Of a stretch of 64,000 nucleotides of DNA, positions 17,656 to 26,018 are shown piece after piece. The stretch's first letter is position 1. The number at the start of each line of letters is the position of its first letter. The DNA comes from Desulfacinum sp. (GTDB taxonomy: Bacteria > Desulfobacterota > Syntrophobacteria > Syntrophobacterales > DSM-9756). The notes beneath the pieces are model-generated. The model was not told the origin of the DNA, did not search any database, and saw nothing but the letters and a program-made list of their open reading frames with translations. The position numbers and the translations under genes are program-made. The stretch lies in assembly GCA_014359885.1 (NCBI GenBank), contig JACIYN010000061.1, positions 24,319 to 88,318 of the forward strand, in the 5' to 3' direction.

Positions 17656-17940
17656 TCAGACCCCCTGCGGTTGCGATGGGGCGGGTTCCACCGCCGACGC
17701 TTCCTGCACGATCCTCTTGTAGCGCGGCGTGTCCCGCACCTTGCGGGCAGCCGCGGCTTCCGCGTCCTCAGCGGTCAGATGGATTTCTCCGCATTCGGGG
17801 CAGGTCACGTTGAGATCATCTCCAATCATCCGCTCTCGGATTTCGTCCACGGTCATGTGGCCGATGGCTCCGCATTTCGTATCCACGCGCATGGCCCGAA
17901 CACGGCCCTTGATCCTGGGTTTTTTCTCACCGGCAGCCAT
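17656..17940 (-). CDS. Small conserved protein with a CPEC motif
   Basis: A 94-residue protein starting at the ATG at 17940 behind AAGGAGGGAGA. It begins with a basic tract, has Cys23 in DTKCGAIGHMTVDE and a CPECGEIH knuckle at about residues 47-54, which together could hold a metal ion, then an acidic/basic helical tail ending in a Pro/Gln-rich segment. Family unknown to me. It is the last gene of the Hdr operon, 31 bp after mvhD, so a link with the Hdr complex is likely from position only. Confidence 0.65.
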   Translation of the reverse strand: MAAGEKKPRIKGRVRAMRVDTKCGAIGHMTVDEIRERMIGDDLNVTCPECGEIHLTAEDAEAAAARKVRDTPRYKRIVQEASAVEPAPSQPQGV

Positions 17941-17971
17941 CACGTCTCCCTCCTTCGGGACTCTTGCTGGA

Positions 17972-18361
17972 TCAGGCCAGGGATGCGGCGGCCTGCTCCA
18001 TTTCCGCGCAGGCCTGAGCGAATCTTTCCGCTTCGGCCGAAGAACACCAGACCAGTTGGAAACGCTCCCTTTCGATTCCCATGGTTTCAAGCATCTCGGC
18101 CACGGTGCTCAACCGGGCCTTCGCCCGCACGTTGCCGTCCAGGTAATGGCATTCCCCTTCCCGACAGCCCAAGACCAGGACCCCGTCGGCCCCCCGCTGA
18201 AAGGCTTCCAGGACCAGGTGGGGGTGCACCATGCCGGAGCAGAGAACGCGAACGATTCGCACAGTGGGCGGATAGGACAGTCGGGCGGAGCCCGCCAAGT
18301 CGGCGGCGGCATAGGCGCACCAGTGGCAGGCAAAGGCGATGATTTTCAAGTCTCGGTCCAT
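17972..18361 (-). CDS. mvhD: MvhD/FlpD-like [2Fe-2S] electron-transfer subunit
   Basis: A 129-residue protein of the MvhD (methyl-viologen-reducing hydrogenase delta, FlpD) family. Typical elements are FACHWCAYAAADLAG near the N-terminus, VRIVRVLCSGMVHP, and GADGVLVLGCREGECHYLDGNVRA, which provide the cysteines for the [2Fe-2S] cluster. In known complexes MvhD passes electrons from a hydrogenase, formate dehydrogenase or NADH module to HdrA. Here it follows hdrA by 67 bp on the same strand, which fits that role. No hydrogenase gene is adjacent, so the electron donor must be encoded elsewhere. Confidence 0.92.
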   Translation of the reverse strand: MDRDLKIIAFACHWCAYAAADLAGSARLSYPPTVRIVRVLCSGMVHPHLVLEAFQRGADGVLVLGCREGECHYLDGNVRAKARLSTVAEMLETMGIERERFQLVWCSSAEAERFAQACAEMEQAAASLA

Positions 18362-18428
18362 GGCTCCTTCCTTGCTGCGCGGTTTCGGGCCTTCCACGGC
18401 GGCCTTCTTCTCCCGTGGCGTCGAGGGA

Positions 18429-21400
18429 TCAGGCGAGGCAGGCCCGCACCTGCGCCAGGAGCTGCTGGTAGGTGAACCCGGCCACCCGGACCCCGTCCTT
18501 GGGGCAGGTGGACTGGCACGAGCCGCAGCCCTTGCAAAGGACTGGGTTGACGCGGACAAGCTTGGCGCCGTCCTTGCCCTTCTCGCGCGGATCCCAGTCG
18601 ATGGCCCCGAAGGGACAGACGTCCAGGCAGAGGGCGCATCCATCGCACTTTTCTTCCACCACGTAGGCCTTGACGGCATCCAGATCCTTTCGGCGGATGG
18701 AAAGCACCCCCGTGGCCCGCGCCACGGCCGCCTGGGCCTGGGCGATGGTTTCGTCCAGGGGTTTGGGATAGTGGGCCAGGCCCGCCAGGAAGAGCCCTTC
18801 GCCGGCGAAGTCCACGGGGCGAAGCTTGGCGTGGGCCTCCTGGAAGAAGCCGTCTTCGTTGGTGGGAATCCGGTAGACCTGGGCCAGCTCCTTGATGTCC
18901 GGGTGCGGGACGATGGCGGTGGCCAGGATCACCACGTCGGCTCGAATGGAAACCGGCATGTGCAGGACGTGGTCCGTTACCTGCACGTAGAGTTCATTGG
19001 GTCCCAGGCGGACCACAGGCTTGTGGTGCAGGTCGTAGTTGATGAAGACGACCCCCATCTCCCGGGCCTTCTTGTAGAGCTTTTCGCGGAGGCCGTAGGT
19101 GCGGATGTCCCGGTAGAGGATGGTGATCTCCCGGGACGGATCCTCTTCCTTCAGTTCGATGGCCGCCTGAATGGAGTGGGTACAGCACACGCGCGAGCAA
19201 TAGGGTCGCTCGGGCTCCCGGGATCCCACGCACTGGATGAAGACGAAGCTGTTGCTCTTGACCACGCGCTCGTCGCCCACCGCGTGCAGCTTGTCGAACT
19301 CCAAGGCCGTCAGCACCCTCTGGGATTCCACGTAGCCGTACTCCTGGGGCTTGTAGGCCGTGGCCCCCACGGCCACGATGGCCACCCCGTGGTCCAGGAT
19401 CAGCGTGGAGGCGCCCTTGCGGATGGTGGAACGGAAATTTCCCAGGTAGCCTTCGGCCTTCACCACCTGGCTCTTGAGATAAACACTGATGTAGGGATGG
19501 GCCTTGACGCGACCCACCAGGGATTCCACGAAGGCAGGAACCGGCTCGCCTTTCCACGTCTGGTACAGGTGCCGGGCGTTTCCTCCCAGTTGGGAACTCT
19601 TTTCCACCAGATGGACGGGATAGCCCTGGTCGGCCATGCCGAGGGCCGCCGTCATCCCCGCCACACCGCCGCCGATGATGAGCACCGTAGGGTTGACGTT
19701 TACCCTGACGGGGGGAAGGGGCTCGGCCAGAGCCACCTTGGCCACCGCCATCCGCACCAGATCCTTGGCCTTGTCCGTGGCCGCGCGCGGATTGTGGGCG
19801 TGCACCCAGGATGCCTGGTTGCGGATGTTGGCCATCTCGAAAAGGTATTCGTTGAGGCCTGCGCTTTTCAGGGTCTCCCGGAAAAGGGGTTCATGGGATC
19901 GGGGCGTGCAGGCGGCCACGACGATCCGGTTGAGCCCCAGCTCCTGGATCCGGCGCCGCATCTGCTCCTGGCTGTCCTGGGAGCAGGCGAAGAGATTCCG
20001 CTCCACGTGGGCGACGTGGGGGAGATTTGCGGCGTAGGCGGCCAGCTGCTCCACGTCGATCACCCCGGCGATGTTGGATCCGCAATGGCAGACGAAGACC
20101 CCCACGCGGGCCTCTTCGTGGGCCACTGGTCTTTCCTGGGGAAAGTCCACGGACCGCGTCAGACTGTTTCGGACCTCGGCCAGATGGCCTGCGGCGGCGG
20201 CGGCGGCCGCGGAGGCCTCCACCACGGAGGTGGGGATGTCCTTGGGACCGGTGTAGGCGCCGCAGGAATAGATCCCCGGGCGGCTGGTGACCACCGGCTG
20301 GAAGGAGGAGGTTTCCAGGAATCCGTCCCCGTTCAGGGTCACACCTGCGATCTGCGCCAGGTTTCGGGTATGGGGGCTCGTTTCCATCCCCACCGAAAGC
20401 ACCACCAGGTCGAAGGTTTCCTTGGCCTGCTTCCCCTCATTGGTGACGTAGCGAAAGTAGAGTCTCTGGCAGTCCCCGACGGGCTCCAGGGAATGAACGC
20501 GGCACCGGTTGAAGCGCACCCCCATCTGGCGCGCCTTTTCGTAATAGCGCTCGAAATCCTTTCCCGGCGTGCGCATGTCCACGAAAAAGACGGCCACGTC
20601 CACATCCGGCCCGGCTTCCTTGGCGAGCATGGCTTCCTTGATGGCCGACATGCAGCAGACGGCGGAACAATAGGCGTGCCCGCACTTGTTCTCATCGCGG
20701 CTTCCCACGCACTGGAGGAAGGCGATCTTTCGAACGGGGCGCCCGTCCGACGGCCGGATCAGGCGGCCCTGGGTGGGGCCGGACGTGGACAGGTAGCGCT
20801 CCAATTCCAGCGAGGTGATCACATTGGGAAAGATCCCATAGCCCCACGTGCGGATCCCTTGGGGATCGAAGGGCCGAAACCCGGGCGCCAGGATGATCGA
20901 ACCCACCTCCACGGAAAGGCTCTGTTCGCGATCGTCAAAGCGCACGGCCCCGGCCGGGCAGGCCTTCTCACAGGCGCCGCACGTGCCCTCTTTGAGTTTC
21001 AGGCAGGCATCGGGGTCGATCTGGTATTTGAGGGGAACCGCCTGGGGATAGCGGATATGGACGGCCTTGCGCGTGGTAACCCCGCCGTTGAACTCGTCGG
21101 CCACCTCCTGCGGGCAGACGCGGGCGCATTCGCCGCAGGCGATGCACCGTTGGGCGTCCACGTACCGGGGCCGACGGCGCAGGGTCACCCGAAACCGGCC
21201 GATGTCCCCTTCCACCCGTTCCACGTCCGTGAGCGTCATGAGCTCGATATTCAAGTGCCGACCGCACTCGACCACCTTGGGCGCGAGAATTCACATGGAG
21301 CATTCATTGCCGGGGAAGGTCTTGTCCAGCTGAGCCATGGTGCCGCCGATGGCCCCCCGGTGCTCCACCAGATAGACGAAAAAACCGCTGTCAGCCAAAT

Positions 21401-21470
21401 CCAAGGCCGCCTGGATGCCGGCGATACCGCCTCCCACCACCAGGACGGCCCCCACCTTTTGGTGCATCAT
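18429..21470 (-). CDS. hdrA: HdrA-like flavoprotein with predicted selenocysteine (long, two-FAD form)
   Basis: Reading through a TGA at 21291-21293 gives one 1013-residue protein. The N-terminal FAD motif is [15 protein letters not shown]; Sec60 falls in ECSM-U-ILAPK, where other HdrA proteins have Cys. Next are [4Fe-4S] motifs (Cys109/112/115/119 and CGACEKACP), a thioredoxin-reductase-like FAD domain, then from about residue 600 a second flavin module ([15 protein letters not shown]), and a C-terminal two-cluster ferredoxin ([24 protein letters not shown]). HdrA is the flavin-based electron-bifurcating subunit of heterodisulfide reductases. The ATG at 21470 overlaps the stop of the upstream HdrD-like gene (ATGA). 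Selenocysteine HdrA is known from methanogens and Desulfobacterota. A bSECIS-like hairpin lies 20 nt after the UGA. Confidence 0.92.
21252..21270 (-). promoter_or_regulatory. bSECIS-like hairpin of hdrA
   Basis: On the minus strand, starting 21 nt after the UGA: a 7-bp stem CGAGTGC/GCACTTG (one G-U pair) with loop GGTCG. The GGUC loop resembles the SelB-binding loop of E. coli formate dehydrogenase mRNA, and the distance is in the usual range. Confidence 0.65.
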
Positions 21471-22939
21471 ACGGACACTCCACGGATCCCCCGGCCCGGC
21501 ATCACCAGGGATTCGGCCAGAAGTTCCCACAAATAGACCACATCCACGTCCAGATCGTATTCCTTACACAGGCTCTTTTTGAGCTGATCGCGGCAGTTGT
21601 GGCAGCTCACCACCACCCGCTTGGCCCCGCAGTTGCGGATCTGGCGGGCCTTGAACCTTCCATGGAAAACCCGTTCCTCGTGGAACGGCAGGGACCAGAC
21701 CCCGCCCCCGGCCCCGCAGCAGTAGTTGCCCTCCCGATTGGGGTACATCTCCACCACATCCGCACAGCATTGACGGATGATCCAGCGGCCCTCTTCGAAA
21801 TATCCCCGGCCGAAGGCCTTGAGGGACCGGCGCCCGTAATGGCAGGAGTCGTGAAAGGTAGTGGTTTCGGGGCGAAGGGACCGGTCCAGCTGAAGGCGGC
21901 CTTCCTTGAGGTAGCCCATGAGCAGGTCGAAGATGGAGATGACCTGGAAATTCTTGAGGTCTTCCTTGAACCATCGCTGCAACCCGGCCCGGGTCGCAAA
22001 GTAGGCGTGGCCTCACAGGGGCAGAAGCAGGGTCCGACACTGCAGCCGGTACATGTTGTCCACCAGATTGGCCACCATGGCCTTCATGACCTCGTCGTCG
22101 CCCGTAAAATACCCCCAGTTGAGGCCCTCCCAGTTTTCCGTGGGCAGCGTCCACGATTCCCTGGCGGCATAAAGGATCTTCCACAAGAATTTCATGTCGT
22201 CCGGGTCGGCGAAGGGCTCCTTGGAATTGACCGTGACCAGCAGTCGCGCTCCCTTCACGTCCAGGGGAACCTGAAACCCGCTCCAGCCCTCTTCCACCAG
22301 TTCGTCCGCCAGATCCAGGCAGAGTGCCACGAAATCCTCCCGGGGGATGCCCAGGTTGTTTCCGGTCTGCAGGAAGGTTTGCACCCCCCGTTGCAGGGCG
22401 CCGGGAACCAGGTCCCTGGGCTTCTTTCCGCGAACAGCGCGGACCAGGGAGACAATCTCCACGTTCATGGGGCACGCTTCCTCGCACTTGCCGCACAGCG
22501 TGCATTTCCAGACCCAATCCGATTCCAGGAGCTCCTTTTCGAGTCCCAGCACGGCCATGCGCACCACCTTGCGCGGATCCATGCCGTCCACGGCCGAGAT
22601 GGGACAAGCGCTGGCGCAGCTTCCGCACGTGAGGCACACATCCGCCCACTGGGGAGACTCTCGGAAAAGGCCCGTTCGGGGGCCCAGCTCCGCCAGGGGG
22701 CCTTCAAGTTCCTTGGATTCACGACTTTCGTCGTTTTTCATGGGGACGCGGCGCACCTCGATGGTGTCCGGGTCCAGGCCGAAGGCGTGGCACAGCTTAT
22801 GGAATTCTTCCTCCTTGATGAGATATCTCTTGCCCGGCACGCTGCGGGCGGGTAGTTTTCCGCTGCGGATCCAGTTGCGGATGGTGTTTCGGTGAACGCC
22901 CAGTTGTTCGGCCAGCCGGCCGATTTGGACCACAATCAT
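21467..22939 (-). CDS. HTH-HdrC-HdrD/B fusion protein with predicted selenocysteine
   Basis: Reading through a TGA at 22013-22015 gives a 490-residue protein. Residues 1-46 are a MerR/excisionase-type helix-turn-helix ([25 protein letters not shown], then a wing [11 protein letters not shown]). Residues 95-165 hold two [4Fe-4S] motifs as in HdrC (Cys102/105/108/112 and Cys146/149/152/156). The rest is an HdrB/HdrD-like pair of CCG domains: LPL-U309-[43 protein letters not shown]. The ATG at 22939 has GGGAG upstream; starting at Met67 would remove the HTH but has no good ribosome-binding site. The gene heads the operon with hdrA and mvhD. A DNA-binding domain on an electron-transfer subunit is unusual. 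Disulfide reduction or redox sensing is the inferred function. Confidence 0.85.
21979..21997 (-). promoter_or_regulatory. bSECIS-like hairpin of the HTH-HdrD gene
   Basis: On the minus strand, beginning 16 nt after the UGA: a 7-bp stem GCGACCC/GGGTTGC (one G-U pair) with the loop GGGCC. Distance and G-rich loop fit a bacterial SECIS. Confidence 0.6.
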
Positions 22940-23013
22940 CGTCGACTCCCGTCTATGGGGGGTGCCCCCCGCCCTGCGGACCTTGTGTCCGCGATGGCAT
23001 AGTCCGTCGCGCG

Positions 23014-23031
23014 TTGTGCATCTTGTGCATC
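23014..23031. promoter_or_regulatory. Tandem 9-bp direct repeat at the Hdr operon start
   Basis: TTGTGCATC occurs twice head to tail with no gap. It sits just downstream of the predicted -10 box of the HTH-HdrD operon (minus strand), the position of a repressor operator. The encoded HTH domain is an obvious candidate to bind it. Confidence 0.5.
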
Positions 23032-23037
23032 GAACCC

Positions 23038-23066
23038 CTACTAGCCCTTCCCGGCACGTTTGTCAA
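23038..23066 (-). promoter_or_regulatory. Putative promoter of the Hdr operon
   Basis: On the minus strand a perfect TTGACA (23061-23066), a 17-bp spacer and a weak TAGTAG (23038-23043), about 100 bp before the start codon at 22939. The remainder of the 22940-23303 gap shows no gene. Confidence 0.5.
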
Positions 23067-23303
23067 ATCAAATCGAGGCTCCCAGCCCCCTTCCTTCATA
23101 CGCGGAAGGGGGTGCACTGCCTCCCTTCTGGGCCCCTTGAACCAACTGTGCTATCCTGCCAGCAGGGACGAAAGCTCCATCGCCCCTCTTCCCATCGGCG
23201 ATGGACGAAAGTTTCACCGGAATACGCAAGGCTAATGGGGGACGAACGGGACCGTTCGCGACGTTCCCGGTAAGAGCTGGCAGGATCCTCCAGGGAGGTC
23301 GCC

Positions 23304-25454
23304 ATGAGATGGGCAAGGCTTGGGAAGTGGTTCGGCACCGGCGTCGCGGTGCTTATCGTCCTGGTGATGGCGGCGATCCTGGCCGCCGCCATCCTGATTG
23401 ATCCCAACGATTACAAGAAGCCGATTCAGGACGCGGTCCTGGAACGGACCGGAAGGGAGTTGCACCTGGAAGGGGATCTCGCCCTTTCGGTCTTCCCCTG
23501 GGTTGGTGTGGAGATGAAGAACGCGTGGCTCAACAATCCGGACGACTTCGGGGAAGGCCCCTTTGCCAGGATCGATCGGGCGGCCGTGAAGGTGAAGCTC
23601 CTGCCGCTGCTGCAAAAACGGGTGGAGGTGGCCAGGGTCGTGCTGGATGGTCTGAGTCTGCGCCTGGTTCGACGGGCTGATGGACGCACCAACTGGGAAG
23701 ATCTTGCCGCAATGGGGTCGGCACCGCGTGGGAAAGTCCCCTCGGAGCGGCCCAAGGAACCGTCCTCCGGCGGCCCCCTGCCCTGGGTGAGCGTCTCGGG
23801 GCTGCGCCTTTCCAACGCCCGCTTGGAATGGAAAGATGAGATGGCGGGGAGCGGGCTCACTCTTTCTGACATTTCCCTTTCCACCGACGCCATGGAGCCG
23901 GCAGTGCCCTTTCCTTTGGATCTGAGCTTCCGGTTCGATAGCGAGAAACCGCGGCTCCGGGGAAATTTCCAACTGGACCTGCAGGCCCGGCTGGATCCGG
24001 CGGCGCAGCGATGGGCCGTGGACCGCGGGCGGTTGTCCCTGTCGCTGGACGAAGCGGATTTCGTCCGGGAGGCGGTCTCTGCTGTGGTGGATGTTCAAGG
24101 ACGGGGCTCTCTCAGGGGCGACTCCCTTGAGATCTCTTCACTGGTGCTCACGCTACCGGGCCTGCGAGCGGAAGGGCGGCTGGAGGTAAAAAAAGATTCG
24201 GGAACTCTTGGGTTTTCGGGAGAAGTGGCGGCAAAGCCCATTGATCCCAGAAGGCTCCTGAAACTGCTGCGCCCCGAACTGCTCGAGGCTCTCCCCCAAG
24301 GAGCCTTCAACCAGGCAAGTGTCGCGTTTCGGTTTTCCGGCACGCCCCATGCGCTGAAGATCCCCCAACTCCAGGCGGTGCTGGACCGCTCCCAGCTGAA
24401 CGCCCAGGTGGACCTTTCGAGCCTCCATCCGGCCAAGGGAACCTTCCAAGTGAACGTCAATGAACTGGACCTGGATCGGTTCCTCCCGGCCGCTTCCCCA
24501 CCGGCGGAAACGAAAAGAGCCTCCTCTTCTCCCCTCCAGGCCGGAAAACCTTCCAAGAAGTCGTCCGGGAGGGATCCTATGCTCGTTATCCCGCCGGAAA
24601 TCGATGTAAGCGGAACCGTGGCCGTCGACGTGCTGAAGGCTGCCAAGCTGACCTTGTCCCAGGTGAAAGCCCTCATGGCCGTAAAAGACGGTCGCTTGGT
24701 CGTGCAGCCCTTCCAGGCGGCTCTCTACGGCGGGAGTCTCACGGGATCGTTGGGGCTTTCGGCCGACGGACAAGGGCCACGCGGGGATATCTCCTACGAT
24801 CTTACGAATGTGGCCATCGGCGCGCTTCTAAGGGACCTTCAGGGAAAGGAATCTCTTACGGGCACAGCCGCGGTCAAGGGACGGACCGCCTTTGCGGGGG
24901 CCAATGCCGATGCCGTCAAACGATCTCTTTCCGGGACGACCCAGGTGCGCGTGACCGATGGAAGCTACAGGGGCGTCAACATCCCCCGGATGATTCGGGA
25001 AGCCAAGGCCGCCGTTCAGGGCCGCAAACTTGAGCCTGGTGAGGAGGAAGCGGCGACGGATTTCACGGAACTGACCGCCACCTTGGTTATGAAAAGCGGC
25101 GTGGTCCGAAACGACGATCTTTCCGCCAAATCGCCCTACCTGCGACTTGAGGGGCGGGGCACGGTGGATCTCCCGGCGGAGGCCATTGACTACCTGCTCA
25201 CCACCACCTTGGTCGCCGTCCCGCGCGGCCAGAGCGGTGAAGACCTGGAGGATCTCATGGGGGTTCCCATTCCCATTCGGATCCACGGGCCGCTGGGGAA
25301 GCCCCGCTACGCGCTGGATATGAAGGCGGTCCTGGAGGCTGTGGCCAGAGGAAAGGTTCGGGAGAAGGTGGAAGCCGTGGAGGAAAAGTTGAAAGAAAAG
25401 CTGGAGAAGAAGGTTCCCGGGCTGAAAGGCCTCGATCTGAAGAAACTGTTCTAG
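23304..25454 (+). CDS. AsmA family protein
   Basis: A 716-residue protein with an N-terminal membrane anchor (GVAVLIVLVMAAILAAAIL) and the AsmA start pattern IDPNDYKKPIQDAVLERTGRELHLEGDLALSVFPWVGVEM. The long middle is rich in beta strands, and the C-terminal region (LTGTAAVKGRTAFAGANADAVKRSLSGTTQVRVTDGSYRGVNI, then a lysine-rich coiled tail KVREKVEAVEEKLKEKLEKK) matches the AsmA C-terminal domain. Proteins of this kind sit in the inner membrane facing the periplasm and are linked to outer-membrane lipid transport and biogenesis. The ATG at 23304 follows GGGAGG. The TAG stop is part of the CTAG end of a repeat element. Confidence 0.9.
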   Translation: MRWARLGKWFGTGVAVLIVLVMAAILAAAILIDPNDYKKPIQDAVLERTGRELHLEGDLALSVFPWVGVEMKNAWLNNPDDFGEGPFARIDRAAVKVKLLPLLQKRVEVARVVLDGLSLRLVRRADGRTNWEDLAAMGSAPRGKVPSERPKEPSSGGPLPWVSVSGLRLSNARLEWKDEMAGSGLTLSDISLSTDAMEPAVPFPLDLSFRFDSEKPRLRGNFQLDLQARLDPAAQRWAVDRGRLSLSLDEADFVREAVSAVVDVQGRGSLRGDSLEISSLVLTLPGLRAEGRLEVKKDSGTLGFSGEVAAKPIDPRRLLKLLRPELLEALPQGAFNQASVAFRFSGTPHALKIPQLQAVLDRSQLNAQVDLSSLHPAKGTFQVNVNELDLDRFLPAASPPAETKRASSSPLQAGKPSKKSSGRDPMLVIPPEIDVSGTVAVDVLKAAKLTLSQVKALMAVKDGRLVVQPFQAALYGGSLTGSLGLSADGQGPRGDISYDLTNVAIGALLRDLQGKESLTGTAAVKGRTAFAGANADAVKRSLSGTTQVRVTDGSYRGVNIPRMIREAKAAVQGRKLEPGEEEAATDFTELTATLVMKSGVVRNDDLSAKSPYLRLEGRGTVDLPAEAIDYLLTTTLVAVPRGQSGEDLEDLMGVPIPIRIHGPLGKPRYALDMKAVLEAVARGKVREKVEAVEEKLKEKLEKKVPGLKGLDLKKLF

Positions 25455-25598
25455 GAGGCTGTCTGACAATGGGTGCTTTGCCTCGTTTTGTCTCCATCCG
25501 TCATCCCCGCGAAAGCGGGGATCCAGGATTTCCGGCATCTTATGGACTCCCGCTTGCGCGGGAGTGACGGTTTGCGGAGTTCTCGGACAGCCTCCTAG
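25451..25598. mobile_element. MITE-like element, family B copy 1
   Basis: A 140-bp segment between two CTAG words (25451-25454 and 25595-25598), with inverted ends GAGGCTGTCTGACAA and TTCTCGGACAGCCTC. Inside are two hairpins (CCCCGCGAAAGCGGGG and CTCCCGCTTGCGCGGGAG) joined by about 25 bp. A near-identical interior is found at 60433-60580. It has no open frame. The left CTAG includes the asmA stop codon. Confidence 0.65.
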
Positions 25599-25790
25599 GA
25601 GCCTGCCCGTGAATATTTTTCCGGCCCAAGAGACGAAGGGTTTTCCCTTCACTTCGTAGCCGCGGGGCTTTAGCCCCGCGGGAAAGGGTCGTCGCACCCT
25701 CTTGAGATTACAACAACTATTCCCGATGCCCTCTCCGACACCCGTGGACTCTTCCGCAGCCCCAAAGGGCTGTGCTACGAGAAGCGAGGT
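25599..25790. repeat. Interspersed palindromic repeat, family A copy 3
   Basis: Begins directly at the CTAG end of the previous element with GAGCCTGCCCGTGAA, contains CCGCGGGGCT/AGCCCCGCGG (25660-25681) and GCAGCCC/AGGGCTG followed by TGCTACGAGAAG (25756-25785). The following 25791-26018 is intergenic with no gene seen. Confidence 0.7.
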
Positions 25791-26018
25791 CGTCCGCTAC
25801 CAGTGTTGTATCGGGTTGGACCTGGAAGCCCGTCGCTCCCGCGGACGCGGGAGCCGATCATGAGCCGAAGGTATCCGGATTCCCGCCTTCCGTCGGCTGA
25901 GGCATGAGCGTTGAAAACAGGTGGGGGCGGGTCGCGAACCGCCCCCACATGGAACACTCACCGCCGACAGGAATCCTTGGTTCCGCGAGGCTGACGCCCG
26001 GCGGCCCTCCTTCTTGGG

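Noticed and set aside
18339..21536. A 1065-codon open frame on the plus strand opposite hdrA
   Set aside because: It mirrors the third-position GC pattern of hdrA, has no ribosome-binding site and no recognisable domain. Long antisense frames of this kind occur opposite many genes in this GC-rich window (for example 3175-5667 and 41508-42923).
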